DNA of 64,000 nucleotides from Pseudomonas helleri (GCF_001043025.1 NZ_JYLD01000003.1:186001-250000), one strand, 5' to 3'. Counted from the first letter of the stretch, positions 52,603 through 61,862 are shown. Notes: generated from the sequence alone by a model not told the origin. Translations and numbers: made by a program.

Positions 52603-54224
52603 CAGACTTTAAAACGCGAAACGCCACTGCGCAGCCCAACGGCAACCTGACTGAGTTCGTCGATCGCGAAGCTGGCCTGACGCAAGGACTCTACGGTCTG
52701 ACTGCTAGCATCACCCAACTGCACCAGTGCCAGGTTAATTTGCTCGGCGCCGGTGGCTTGCGCCTGCATGCCTTCGTTGACCATTAACACGCGCGGCGCC
52801 AAGGCCTGAACCTGATGAATGATTTGCGACAGTTGTTCACCGACTTGCGTCACCTCGGCCATGCCACGGCGCACTTCTTCAGAGAACTTGTCCATGCCCA
52901 TCACACCCGCCGACACGGCGGACTGGATCTCGCGCACCATTTGTTCAATGTCATAGGTGGCGACAGCCGTCTGGTCAGCCAGGCGACGTACTTCGGTGGC
53001 AACCACGGCGAAACCACGGCCATATTCACCGGCTTTTTCGGCTTCGATGGCGGCATTGAGCGACAGCAGGTTGGTCTGGTCGGCCACTTTGACGATGGTG
53101 ACGACCACTTGGTTAATGTTGCCGGCTTTTTCATTGAGGATCGCCAGCTTGGCGTTAACCAGATCGGCAGCGCCCATCACCGAGTGCATGGTTTCTTCCA
53201 TGCGTGCCAGGCCTTGCTGCCCGGAACCGGCCAGAATCGAAGCCTGATCGGCAGCCGAAGTCACTTCGGTCATGGTGCGCACCAGGTCACGGGAGGTGGC
53301 GGCAATTTCGCGGGAGGTCGCGCCGATTTCCGTGGTGGTGGCTGCAGTTTCGGTTGCCGTGGCTTGTTGCTGTTTGGACGTGGCGGCGATCTCGGTCACC
53401 GAGGTGGTGACCTGGACCGAGGACCGCTGGGCTTGAGACACCAGCGCGGTAAGCTCGGTCATCATGTCGTTGAAGCCGGTTTCGACGGCACCGAACTCGT
53501 CTTTGCGGTCCAGGTTCAAGCGTGAGCTCAAGTCACCGGAACGCATGGTTTCAAGGATCGAAACGATGCGCTGCATCGGCGACATGATCGCCTGCAACAA
53601 CAGGTAGCCGCACAGCCCGGCAGCCAGCACGGCCACGATCAGCGAGATCACCATGCTGATTTTTGCCGTCGTCACTGCATTGGCAATGGTTTCGGTGGCG
53701 TGGTTGGCCTGGGTACGGTTGGTATCAATGATGGTGTTGAGTTGCTTGCGCCCCGCGGCCCATAGCGGGGCCAGTTGCTCGTTGAGCATGGCGTCGGCTT
53801 GCTCGGTTTTTTTGTCTTCGTAAAACTGCAGAACGCCAGACAACGCCTTGGTGTACTCACCGTGGATGCGCTCGAATTCATCAAACTCGGCGCGGTCCTC
53901 ACTATCAAAAATGGTGGTGCGGTAGTTGTCCAGCTCGTGGATCATGCGGTCTTCGTAGCTGGCATACAGCTTACGGTCTTCGCTGGTCAAATCACGCTGG
54001 GTGGCCGAGCCGACCAGTTGCAGGGTCAGGACATAGCTGTCGACCCAGGCACTGCGCACCATCGAACTGTAATAGACCCCGGGAATCGAATCGGTGCGAA
54101 CGGTCTCTTCGCTCGACTCAATCGACAGCAGGCGCGAGTAAGACGCGACAACCATCAGCAACATGATGGCGATGATCACCGCAAAGCTCGCCAAAATGCG
54201 TTGGCGTAACGTCCAGTTCTTCAC
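52602..54224 (-). CDS. wspA: WspA membrane chemoreceptor-like sensor
   Basis: 540 residues from a GTG at 54224, preceded by GAGGATAG. Helix 1 (residues 10-28), a periplasmic four-helix bundle (30-185), helix 2 (190-212), a HAMP domain, then the MCP signalling bundle with the hairpin tip DQTNLLSLNAAIEAEKAGEYGRG. WspA senses surface contact or envelope stress and activates WspE. It heads the seven-gene operon wspA-B-C-D-E-F-R, all genes of which are present and overlapping except the wspF-wspR gap. A REPIN lies 120 bases upstream. Confidence 0.97.
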   Translation of the reverse strand: MKNWTLRQRILASFAVIIAIMLLMVVASYSRLLSIESSEETVRTDSIPGVYYSSMVRSAWVDSYVLTLQLVGSATQRDLTSEDRKLYASYEDRMIHELDNYRTTIFDSEDRAEFDEFERIHGEYTKALSGVLQFYEDKKTEQADAMLNEQLAPLWAAGRKQLNTIIDTNRTQANHATETIANAVTTAKISMVISLIVAVLAAGLCGYLLLQAIMSPMQRIVSILETMRSGDLSSRLNLDRKDEFGAVETGFNDMMTELTALVSQAQRSSVQVTTSVTEIAATSKQQQATATETAATTTEIGATSREIAATSRDLVRTMTEVTSAADQASILAGSGQQGLARMEETMHSVMGAADLVNAKLAILNEKAGNINQVVVTIVKVADQTNLLSLNAAIEAEKAGEYGRGFAVVATEVRRLADQTAVATYDIEQMVREIQSAVSAGVMGMDKFSEEVRRGMAEVTQVGEQLSQIIHQVQALAPRVLMVNEGMQAQATGAEQINLALVQLGDASSQTVESLRQASFAIDELSQVAVGLRSGVSRFKV

Positions 54225-54345
54225 AGTCTATCCTCGGGGCCATTCAAATGATGGAGGAGTATAGCCGAGGGCCAGCAAGGATTCTCACGGACGTTGAGAC
54301 TGTTCTCACAGCAATTAGTAAAAAAACCTACAACACAGCTAACAG

Positions 54346-54413
54346 TGTAGGAGCGAGCTTACCTCGCGATCTTTTCGACGTTTAAAAGATCGCGAGACAA
54401 GCTCGCTCCTACA
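54346..54413. repeat. REPIN, class 1, complete
   Basis: Arms TGTAGGAGCGAGCTT and complement, centre CTTTTCGACGTTTAAAAG. It lies in the wspA upstream region, just past the stop of the minus-strand DUF533 gene, so it insulates the wsp promoter from that upstream gene. Confidence 0.92.
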
Positions 54414-54420
54414 AGGGCAG

Positions 54421-55143
54421 TTAAACCTGAGCCTGTTTAACCTGCGCTTCCAGCTCAGCTTTTAGCCCCGGATCAAGCTTGAGATGCTTGGCCAGTTCAT
54501 CCAGATAAGCCCGCTCACCGAATGCCTCTTCATCCACCAGGATGAGGCTGGCAATGTACATTTCTGCGCCGATTTCCGGGGTGGTGGCCGCGCTGGCGAC
54601 TTCGGCCGGGTCCAGCGGTTTGTTCAGTTCAAGTTGCAGCCATTGCTGCAGTTGCGGATCGTGCTTGAGCTTGCTCAACTCGCCCTCGATCATTTTCCGC
54701 TCGCGATCGTCAATGTGACCATCCGCCTTGGCCGCCGCGACCAGGGCTTTGAGAATCGCCTGACTGTGTTCCTCAACCTGCACCGGCTCGACACGATCAA
54801 TGGTTTGCGGCGGGTGTTCAGGGGCAGTGCCTTGGCTGGCCTGCCAGTTGCCGTAGGCTTTGTAGGCCAGTACGCCCAAGGCCGCCAACCCCCCATAGGT
54901 CAAGGCCTGGCCGCCGAACTTGCGGCCGCGCTTACTGCCCATTAACAGGCCCAGGACACTGGCCGCCATCGCCCCACCCCCTGCCCCCGAGAGCAGGCCG
55001 CCGAGCCCGCCCGCACCCAGCACATTGCCCAATCCCCCTTTATTGGCACTGGCGCCAGAAGCGTTGTTTGACGCACCGGTCTTTTTCTCCAGCAGTTCCT
55101 GGCCAGACTTCAGCAGTTGATCGAGCAATCCACGGGTGTTCAT
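54421..55143 (-). CDS. DUF533 (YebE-like) membrane protein
   Basis: 240 residues from the ATG at 55143, six bases after GAGGAGG. An N-terminal low-complexity Gly/Ser/Ala segment (residues 25-60, GGLGGLLSGAGGGAMAASV) leads into one membrane helix (about 78-96, ALTYGGLAALGVLAYKAYG). The C-terminal helical TerB-like domain follows (residues 125-235, AKADGHIDDRERKMIEGELS). The family is of unknown function, with members in envelope-stress regulons of enterobacteria. Monocistronic. Confidence 0.88.
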   Translation of the reverse strand: MNTRGLLDQLLKSGQELLEKKTGASNNASGASANKGGLGNVLGAGGLGGLLSGAGGGAMAASVLGLLMGSKRGRKFGGQALTYGGLAALGVLAYKAYGNWQASQGTAPEHPPQTIDRVEPVQVEEHSQAILKALVAAAKADGHIDDRERKMIEGELSKLKHDPQLQQWLQLELNKPLDPAEVASAATTPEIGAEMYIASLILVDEEAFGERAYLDELAKHLKLDPGLKAELEAQVKQAQV

Positions 55144-55184
55144 CAGCAACCTCCTCGTAACGGGTTCAGGTGACAGGTCGGGTT

Positions 55185-56291
55185 TCAGTCGCGCAGGTCC
55201 GATTCATGAATCGGCTGATCGCGATGGGTCGCACGCTGGTACTGCGCGGGCCAGATCGCTTTTCTGCCGCCCAGATCATCATCGGCATGCAGCGGCCAGT
55301 ACGGGTCACGCAAGAGTTCACGGGCCAGTAGAATCAAGTCCGCCTGACCGGTGCGCAAAATATGTTCGGCCTGCGCGGGTTCGGTGATCATCCCCACCGT
55401 GCCCGTGGCGATGGCCGCCTCTTTGCGCACGCGCTCGGCGAATCGGGTCTGGTAACCCGGCCCCACCGGAATTTCTGCCGAGGCCGCCGTACCACCCGAC
55501 GACACGTCAATCAGATCAACCCCCAGCGCTTTCAGGCGCCGCGCCAGTTCAACCGTTTCGTCAGGGTTCCAGCCATCTTCGACCCAATCGGTGGCCGAGA
55601 CGCGGACAAAGACCGGCAGTTCTTTAGGCCACACTTCGCGCACCGCTTCGGTCACTTGCAGCACCAGGCGGATGCGATTCTCGAATGAACCGCCGTACTC
55701 GTCGAGGCGCTGGTTGCTCAGCGGCGACAAAAATTGATGCAGCAAGTAACCGTGGGCAGCGTGAACCTCCACCACCGAGAAACCGGCTTCGAGCGATCGT
55801 TTGGCGGCATCGATAAAGGCTTGAACAACGCCCTGGATCTGTTCTGTATCCAGTTGTTTGGGCGCCGTGTGATTGGGATCAAAGGCAATGGGTGATGGCC
55901 CGACCGGCACCCAGCCGCCCTCGTCCACTTTGACGCTGCCATGTTTGCCCAGCCAAGGGCGATGCGTGCTGGCCTTGCGCCCGGCATGCGCCAGTTGAAT
56001 CCCCGCCACGGCGCCCTGGGCGCGGATAAAGCGGGTGATGCGTTGCAGCGGTTCGATGTGTTCGTCGCTCCACAGCCCAAGGTCTTGAGCGGTGATCCGG
56101 CCATCGGGGGTCACCGCGGTGGCCTCGGTAAAAATCAGACCGGCACCGCCAACGGCCCGGCTGCCCAAGTGAACTAAATGCCAGTCATTGGCCAGCCCAT
56201 CAACGCTGGAGTATTGGCACATTGGCGAGACCGCAATGCGGTTATTCAAGGTCAGTTGGCGCAGGGTGTAGGGTTCGAGCAGCAGACTCAT
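55185..56291 (-). CDS. OYE-family NADH:flavin oxidoreductase (YqjM/XenA class)
   Basis: 368 residues, an eight-stranded FMN barrel. Cys25 in SPMCQYSSVDG, the substrate-binding His pair in EVHAAHGYLLHQFLSP, and the FMN phosphate loop RELLRDPYW place it in the thermophilic-like class of Old Yellow Enzymes. These reduce activated C=C bonds and some nitro compounds using NAD(P)H. Its physiological substrate is unknown. It is monocistronic and preceded on the minus strand by recJ. Confidence 0.93.
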   Translation of the reverse strand: MSLLLEPYTLRQLTLNNRIAVSPMCQYSSVDGLANDWHLVHLGSRAVGGAGLIFTEATAVTPDGRITAQDLGLWSDEHIEPLQRITRFIRAQGAVAGIQLAHAGRKASTHRPWLGKHGSVKVDEGGWVPVGPSPIAFDPNHTAPKQLDTEQIQGVVQAFIDAAKRSLEAGFSVVEVHAAHGYLLHQFLSPLSNQRLDEYGGSFENRIRLVLQVTEAVREVWPKELPVFVRVSATDWVEDGWNPDETVELARRLKALGVDLIDVSSGGTAASAEIPVGPGYQTRFAERVRKEAAIATGTVGMITEPAQAEHILRTGQADLILLARELLRDPYWPLHADDDLGGRKAIWPAQYQRATHRDQPIHESDLRD

Positions 56292-56422
56292 GGGTCACCT
56301 CTCATTCCAGTGGGTAGGCTCCAGGCACTCCTTAGAGACTAGTCGACAACACTGGAAGAGGTGGGGTTCAAATGAGCGTGCAGCTCCTGCAGCGTTATTG
56401 GTCAGCCAAAAGGGGGCAGGCG

Positions 56423-58132
56423 TTAGCGCGGTTCGATGTGGGCGATCATCAGTTGCACGGTTTCGTTACCGCGAAACTCGTTGAGGTCGAGTTTGTAGGC
56501 CAGTTCGACCCAGCGAATGGTCGGGTTGGGCCACACTTCGCGGTCTACACCAAAGGCAATGCCGTCCAGTTTGACGCTGCCGCACTCGGTCTTGAGCACG
56601 ACTTTCAAATGCCGCTCGCCAACAATGCGCTGCTCGACCAACTGAAACACACCGTGAAACAGCGGCTCAGGGAAGTGCTGCCCCCACGGCCCGGCATGGC
56701 GTAAGGCGCGCGCCAGTTCAAGGTGGAATTCTTCAATCGCCAAACTGCCATCAGACAGCAGCCGACCGGTCAGGTCTTCCTCACGCAGTTGACGTCGGAC
56801 CTCTTCGTCAAATGCTTGAGCAAACAGTGGGAAGTTGGCTTCAGGCAATGTCAGACCCGCTGCCATGGCGTGACCGCCGTATTTGCTGATCAACTCCGGG
56901 TGCTGCGCCGCGACCACGCTGAGCGCATCACGAATATGAAAGCCCGGCACCGAACGCCCCGAGCCCTTGAGCATGCCGTCACCAGCATCGGCAAAGGCAA
57001 AAGTCGGGCGGAAATAGCGCTCTTTGAGGCGCGAGGCCAGAATCCCGATCACCCCTTGGTGCCACTCCGGGTCGAACAGGCACAAGCCAAACGGCATGCT
57101 GTCCAGCGTCAATTCCTTGAGCTGGGCCAGCGCTTCACGCTGCATACCTTGCTCAATGGATTTGCGGTCCTGGTTCATTTCGTCGAGCTGGGCGGCCATA
57201 TCACGCGCCGCGTTGGGGTCGTCGGTGAGCAGGCACTCGATGCCCAGGCTCATGTCGTCCAGGCGCCCGGCCGCGTTCAGGCGTGGCCCGAGAATAAAGC
57301 CCAGGTCGGTAGAGGTAATCTTCGAATGATCGCGCTTGGCCACTTCCAGGATTGCCTTAAGCCCTGGCCGCGCACGCCCGGCGCGAATTCGCTCAAGCCC
57401 CTGATGCACCAGGATGCGGTTGTTGGCGTCCAGCGGCACCACGTCGGCCACGCTGCCCAACGCCACCAAATCGAGCAATTCGGCGATGTTGGGCGCTTTG
57501 ACTGTTTGATACCAACCCAAGCTGTTCAAGCGTGCACGCAAGGCAATCAGTACGTAAAAGATCACCCCTACCCCGGCCAGCGCCTTGCTGGGGAACTCGC
57601 AACCCGGCTGGTTAGGGTTGACGATGGCATCGGCCGCCGGCAGTTCGTTGCCCGGCAAGTGGTGGTCGGTGACCAGCACGCTCAGCCCGGCTTTTTTCGC
57701 CGCGGCCACGCCTTCGACGCTGGAGATCCCGTTGTCCACGGTGATCAGCAATTGCGGTGAACGGGTCAGCGCCACTTCGACGATTTCTGGCGTCAGACCG
57801 TAGCCGTACTCAAACCGGTTGGGCACCAGGTAGTCGACATGGGCGGCGCCCAGCAGACGCAAACCGAGCATGCCCACGGTACTGGCGGTGGCACCGTCGG
57901 CGTCAAAGTCACCGACGATCAAGATGCGCTGGCGCTGTTCAAGCGCCACCACCAGCAAGTCCACCGCAGCGTCGATGCCCTTGAGCTGCTGGTACGGGAT
58001 CAACCGCGCCAGGCTCTTGTCCAGTTCAGCTTGTGATTGCACCCCCCGCGCGGCGTACAAACGCGTGAGCAGGGTCGGCATTTCGCCCAAGAAAGGCAGG
58101 GTTTCGGGCAGTGGACGGGGTTCGATGCGCAT
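56423..58132 (-). CDS. recJ: Single-stranded-DNA 5'-3' exonuclease RecJ
   Basis: 569 residues. DHH-superfamily nuclease: RILIVGDFDADGATAS (motif I), SVLVTDHHLPG (motif III, DHH), followed by the DHHA1 domain (HQGVIGILASRLKERY, SGRSVPGFHIRDAL, KYGGHAMAAGLTL) and an OB-like C-terminus. It acts in RecF-pathway recombination and mismatch and base excision repair. Length and motifs are normal. yaeQ lies 40 bases upstream of it on the same strand, which suggests co-transcription. Confidence 0.97.
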   Translation of the reverse strand: MRIEPRPLPETLPFLGEMPTLLTRLYAARGVQSQAELDKSLARLIPYQQLKGIDAAVDLLVVALEQRQRILIVGDFDADGATASTVGMLGLRLLGAAHVDYLVPNRFEYGYGLTPEIVEVALTRSPQLLITVDNGISSVEGVAAAKKAGLSVLVTDHHLPGNELPAADAIVNPNQPGCEFPSKALAGVGVIFYVLIALRARLNSLGWYQTVKAPNIAELLDLVALGSVADVVPLDANNRILVHQGLERIRAGRARPGLKAILEVAKRDHSKITSTDLGFILGPRLNAAGRLDDMSLGIECLLTDDPNAARDMAAQLDEMNQDRKSIEQGMQREALAQLKELTLDSMPFGLCLFDPEWHQGVIGILASRLKERYFRPTFAFADAGDGMLKGSGRSVPGFHIRDALSVVAAQHPELISKYGGHAMAAGLTLPEANFPLFAQAFDEEVRRQLREEDLTGRLLSDGSLAIEEFHLELARALRHAGPWGQHFPEPLFHGVFQLVEQRIVGERHLKVVLKTECGSVKLDGIAFGVDREVWPNPTIRWVELAYKLDLNEFRGNETVQLMIAHIEPR

Positions 58133-58172
58133 AACCGGGGGGACGTTCTCTTAAAGTGTTGAACCGAGTGAG

Positions 58173-58715
58173 TTAACCGCGTTCGCCTTGCAGCCACTGC
58201 AACTGAACTTCGTGCTGGCCACGGTCGTCGGTCACGAACACGGTGCCTTCACTGATCATCACGTCCCACTTGATAACGCGTGGCATGTCTTTGGCCAGCA
58301 CTTCCAGAATCTCTTGCGGAACGGCAGCGATGTTGACGTTTTTCAGGTTTTTGATCGCCGGGATGACCTTGCCTTCCCAGACGCGCAAGCTGCCATAGGC
58401 CAGCAAACTGGTGCGTTCGGTACGACGCGAGCACCAGGTCAGACGGTCGGCATCGGGCTGGCCGACTTCGATCCAGTGCAGAACACGGTCATCCAGGCTT
58501 TTTTCCCACAGCGCTGGTTCGTCTACATCTGAAAGGCCTCGGCCAAACGACAGATGCTCGTTGTACCAAAGGGCGTAAGCCAGAAGGCGCACCGCCATGC
58601 GCTCTTCAGTTTCCGAAGGGTGACGGGCGATGGTCTGCTTGACGGTTTCATAGACCCCACGATCGAGATCGGTGAGGTTGAGTTCGAACTTGTAGGTCGT
58701 GGACGGCTGGGCCAT
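58173..58715 (-). CDS. yaeQ: YaeQ-family protein
   Basis: 180 residues from the ATG at 58715 (MAQPSTTYKFELNLTDLDRG); an open extension to 58799 is unconserved and enters a REPIN. YaeQ has a PD-(D/E)xK nuclease-like fold, visible as HPSETEERMAVRLLAYALWY, EPALWEKSLDDRVLHWIEVG and the later QEILEVLAKDMPRVIKWDVM. The family's biochemical role is not established; E. coli YaeQ was once reported to compensate for RfaH loss. It sits just before recJ. Confidence 0.92.
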   Translation of the reverse strand: MAQPSTTYKFELNLTDLDRGVYETVKQTIARHPSETEERMAVRLLAYALWYNEHLSFGRGLSDVDEPALWEKSLDDRVLHWIEVGQPDADRLTWCSRRTERTSLLAYGSLRVWEGKVIPAIKNLKNVNIAAVPQEILEVLAKDMPRVIKWDVMISEGTVFVTDDRGQHEVQLQWLQGERG

Positions 58716-58770
58716 GAACGGGCTTCTTGATACGGAGAAAGACGGCAAGTCTAACCGATCCGCCCAAGTT

Positions 58771-58859
58771 CTGTGGGAGCGGGCTTGCTCGCGATGCAAA
58801 CAACGCCGTCTATCTGAATCACCGCGATGATGTTATCGCGGGCAAGCCCGCTCCCACAG
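58771..58859. repeat. REPIN, class 2, complete
   Basis: Inverted arms CTGTGGGAGCGGGCTTGCTC and a right arm with one change (ATCGCGGGCAAG). It sits in the divergent gap between yaeQ and the CoA-transferase gene, close to both starts, an unusual position for such an element. Confidence 0.92.
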
Positions 58860-58920
58860 GACGTGGGGCCGCTACCTATGTTAAAACGCTGTTCTCGTTC
58901 GCTCTGCATAAGGACTCCGC

Positions 58921-60120
58921 ATGTCGCTCGCCACCAAACCCCTTTCGGGCCTCAAGGTTATCGAACTGGGTACCCTGATCGCCGGTCCTTTTGCCTCGCG
59001 AATTTGTGCCGAATTTGGCGCCGATGTGATCAAGGTGGAATCACCCGATGGCGGCGATCCCCTGCGTAAATGGCGCAAGCTGTATGAAGGTACGTCGCTG
59101 TGGTGGTTCGTCCAGGCGCGCAACAAAAAATCCCTGACGCTGAACCTCAAGCACCCCGATGGCCTGAACATCCTCAAGGAGCTGTTGACCGAGGCCGACA
59201 TCCTGATCGAGAACTTCCGCCCCGGGGTCCTGGAAAAACTGGGTTTGGGCTGGGACGTGCTGCACGCCTTGAACCCCAAACTGGTGATGGTGCGTTTGTC
59301 GGGCTTTGGCCAGACCGGGCCGATGAAAGACCAGCCCGGTTTTGGCGCAGTGGGTGAGTCCATGGGCGGATTGCGCTACATCACTGGTTTTGAAGATCGC
59401 CCGCCCGTGCGCACCGGCATTTCGATTGGCGACTCGATTGCCGCGCTGTGGGGCGTCATTGGCGCCTTGATGGCATTGCGTCATCGCGAAGTGAATGGCG
59501 GCCTGGGCCAAGTGGTGGATGTGGCGCTGTACGAAGCCATTTTCGCCATGATGGAAAGCATGGTGCCGGAGTTCGATGTGTTCGGCTTTATTCGCGAGCG
59601 CACCGGCAATATCATGCCGGGCATCACGCCCTCCTCGATTCATACCAGCAAGGACGGCAAGCACGTACAGATTGGCGCCAATGGCGACGCCATTTTCAAA
59701 CGCTTCATGCTGATTATTGGCCGCGAAGACCTGGCGAACGATCCGCAACTGGCCAGCAACGATGGCCGGGATGCCCGCCGTGACGAGCTGTACGGCGTGA
59801 TTGACCGCTGGGTCGCCTCGCTGCCGCTGCAAACCGTGCTTGAACACCTGAACACGGCAGAAGTCCCCGCCAGCCGCATCTTCTCGGCCGAAGACATGTT
59901 TACTGACCCGCAATTTTTGGCCCGCGAAATGTTCTTGCAGGCCAAACTCCCTGACGGCAAAGCGTTCAAAATGCCAGGCATCGTGCCTCGTCTTTCTGAC
60001 ACGCCGGGGTCAGCCGAGTGGGTAGGACCGGAGCTGGGCGCTCATAATCAGGAGGTCTTGGCTGATTTGGGCTACGACGCCAGCGCCATCGTTAAATTGA
60101 AACAGGCAGGCGCGATTTAA
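58921..60120 (+). CDS. CaiB/BaiF (family III) CoA transferase
   Basis: 399 residues. N-terminal PLSGLKVIELGTLIAGPFASR, KVESPDGGDPLRKW, and the conserved SIGDSIAALWG with the probable catalytic Asp171. It moves CoA from a thioester to a carboxylic acid through an aspartyl intermediate in the cytoplasm. Neither an acyl-CoA dehydrogenase, lyase nor transport gene flanks it, so the acid cannot be inferred. Shine-Dalgarno AAGGA precedes the ATG. It is followed after 40 bases by the periplasmic protein gene on the same strand. Confidence 0.92.
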   Translation: MSLATKPLSGLKVIELGTLIAGPFASRICAEFGADVIKVESPDGGDPLRKWRKLYEGTSLWWFVQARNKKSLTLNLKHPDGLNILKELLTEADILIENFRPGVLEKLGLGWDVLHALNPKLVMVRLSGFGQTGPMKDQPGFGAVGESMGGLRYITGFEDRPPVRTGISIGDSIAALWGVIGALMALRHREVNGGLGQVVDVALYEAIFAMMESMVPEFDVFGFIRERTGNIMPGITPSSIHTSKDGKHVQIGANGDAIFKRFMLIIGREDLANDPQLASNDGRDARRDELYGVIDRWVASLPLQTVLEHLNTAEVPASRIFSAEDMFTDPQFLAREMFLQAKLPDGKAFKMPGIVPRLSDTPGSAEWVGPELGAHNQEVLADLGYDASAIVKLKQAGAI

Positions 60121-60160
60121 CCGTTAAGCCGTTTTAAGGACCGCCAAGGAGACAGGCCCA

Positions 60161-61045
60161 ATGACCAAGCGCTGGAAATGGCGAGGCATCTGCGCGGGGT
60201 TGATAACCTCAGCGATGTTTTTTTGCACGCCCGGCGCGCTGGCGGCCGAAAAACTCATTTGGCTGGTGCGCGACCTGCCACCAATGGCAGTGCACGATGG
60301 CCCGAACAAGGACCAAGGCATCATCGATCGCTTGCTACCGGTGCTGATCGCCAACATGCCGCAGTATGAGCATGTCATCCAGCGGGTCAATCGGGCTCGT
60401 TCCCTGCAAATGCTAGAAGGGCAAGAGCTGGCCTGCGATCCAATGCTGGTGTGGAATCAGAGCCGTGCCCTGCACATTGTCTATTCAAGCCCGATTTTCG
60501 GTTTACGCAGTAACGGGCTGGCCATTCGCCGTACGGATGAACAACTGATCGCGCCGTTTGTGCATGACCAGGCCGTCGACTTGCCTGCCCTGCTGAGCGC
60601 TCAGTCCGTCAAGCTCGGTCTGGTGGCCAAACGCAGTTACGGGGTCTGGATTGACGATCAATTGTCAAAAAGCCCGAGGGATCCACTTTTTATCCATTAC
60701 GGCAACGATGCGATAGGCAGCCTGTTGCAAATGCAACACGCCGGACGCCTGCCGACGCTGCTGGGCTATTGGCCAGAGATTCAGTCAAAGGCCAAGCAAT
60801 ATGGCCTTTCATCCAAGGCGCTGGCTTTTTACCCGATCCAGGGTGCCCCGGCCTACCAAACCATCTACGCAGGGTGCACAAAAACTCCGCAAGGGCAAAA
60901 AGCCATTGCCGACATCAATACGGTACTGGGACATCTGCCCCGGGATTCAATTGCGTCTGCGCAGACCTTTTGGATACAGGCCGACCAAGCCGATGATGGC
61001 CGTGCCTCAGCCCCGCTCCCGGTGCAAGAACCGACGGTGCCCTGA
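60161..61045 (+). CDS. Periplasmic solute-binding-like protein (TIGR02285-type)
   Basis: 294 residues. A Sec signal peptide ends near residue 28 (CTPGALAAEK). The mature part has the small lobe/large lobe pattern of an SBP_bac_3-like domain: EKLIWLVRDLPPMAVHDGPNKDQG at the start, then a central RTDEQLIAPFVHDQ and LVAKRSYGVWIDDQ. It resembles the TIGR02285 family of Pseudomonas and Vibrio periplasmic proteins, whose role is unknown. It has no permease or ATPase neighbour, so it may sense rather than transport. It lies between the CaiB gene and the two-component remnants. Confidence 0.82.
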   Translation: MTKRWKWRGICAGLITSAMFFCTPGALAAEKLIWLVRDLPPMAVHDGPNKDQGIIDRLLPVLIANMPQYEHVIQRVNRARSLQMLEGQELACDPMLVWNQSRALHIVYSSPIFGLRSNGLAIRRTDEQLIAPFVHDQAVDLPALLSAQSVKLGLVAKRSYGVWIDDQLSKSPRDPLFIHYGNDAIGSLLQMQHAGRLPTLLGYWPEIQSKAKQYGLSSKALAFYPIQGAPAYQTIYAGCTKTPQGQKAIADINTVLGHLPRDSIASAQTFWIQADQADDGRASAPLPVQEPTVP

Positions 61046-61057
61046 CAAAAAAAGCAC

Positions 61058-61096
61058 AAAAAAAACCCCGAGCAGTGGGGAGACAACTCGGGGTTT
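61058..61096 (-). terminator. Terminator facing the response regulator and the periplasmic protein genes
   Basis: AAACCCCGAG and CTCGGGGTTT form a ten-base-pair stem. On the minus strand it is followed by eight T residues, a typical terminator for the receiver gene upstream of it on that strand. On the plus strand, past the periplasmic protein gene, the following tract is poorer. Confidence 0.85.
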
Positions 61097-61221
61097 AACA
61101 AGGTCATGATGACCTGCTCAGCAAGCTACAAGTCTCGGAGCAAAAGACTTGATCTTGCTGATGAAAAATCTGACACAGCTAACGCTACAAAGGTTCCCGA
61201 TACGCGGGATCAATTTTCACT

Positions 61222-61617
61222 TCATGCGCCAGCCCGTGCGCCATAAGCATCCAGCAAGCGTCCGAGGCCGTTAACGGTCACGGGTTTGGGCAAATACCCC
61301 AACACCTCCAAACCTTCCTCGCGGGCCGTACGTACTGCGCTTTCAACTACGTGTGGCGCGGCGCAACTGAGAATAATCAGCGCCTGGGCTTCGCGCTTGG
61401 TCGCCAACTCACGAATCAACTCAATCCCGGACAACCCTTCCAGATGCAAATCACAAATAGCCAGGTCAATGCCCTCGCATTTGGCCAATGAGCAACGGGC
61501 AGACTCGACACTCTCGGCAGCCAGCACGTCAAAAATGCGAAAGGCGTTCAACATTTGGTGTAGCACCATGAGTTGAAATGGATTGTCTTCAAGAATCAGA
61601 ACTTTCATTGAGCGCAT
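61222..61617 (-). CDS. REC-only response regulator
   Basis: 131 residues from the ATG at 61617, six bases after AAGG; the frame reads further back to 61719 without a ribosome site. A single receiver domain: acidic Glu10/Asp11 (LILEDNPFQ), phospho-acceptor Asp56 (LAICDLHLEGLSG), Ser84 and Lys111 (LPKPVTVNG). No output domain follows. The sequence resembles the receiver of RocR-type REC-EAL regulators. It lies 245 bases from the kinase-less sensor gene on the same strand. It may be a phosphate sink, a protein-binding switch or a relic. Confidence 0.88.
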   Translation of the reverse strand: MRSMKVLILEDNPFQLMVLHQMLNAFRIFDVLAAESVESARCSLAKCEGIDLAICDLHLEGLSGIELIRELATKREAQALIILSCAAPHVVESAVRTAREEGLEVLGYLPKPVTVNGLGRLLDAYGARAGA

Positions 61618-61862
61618 AAAGGGCCTTGGAAGAGTTCGCGCACTATTGGCAAGGGGACCGACTTTAGTGCGATTGCCTAAGAATCGACATAAGACAAATC
61701 CTAAATCGATGTAGGCCAATTCATAAAAACAAAACTAATTGATGCCGCCTTTAACCCTGATACCTGTCCATCAAGGGGCATGAGAGTGGGCTAACCGCGA
61801 GTTATTGACCAGCGATGCAAGCCGGGCCAAAAGACCGCTAGACAAGATCGCTTCTGCGGTGG

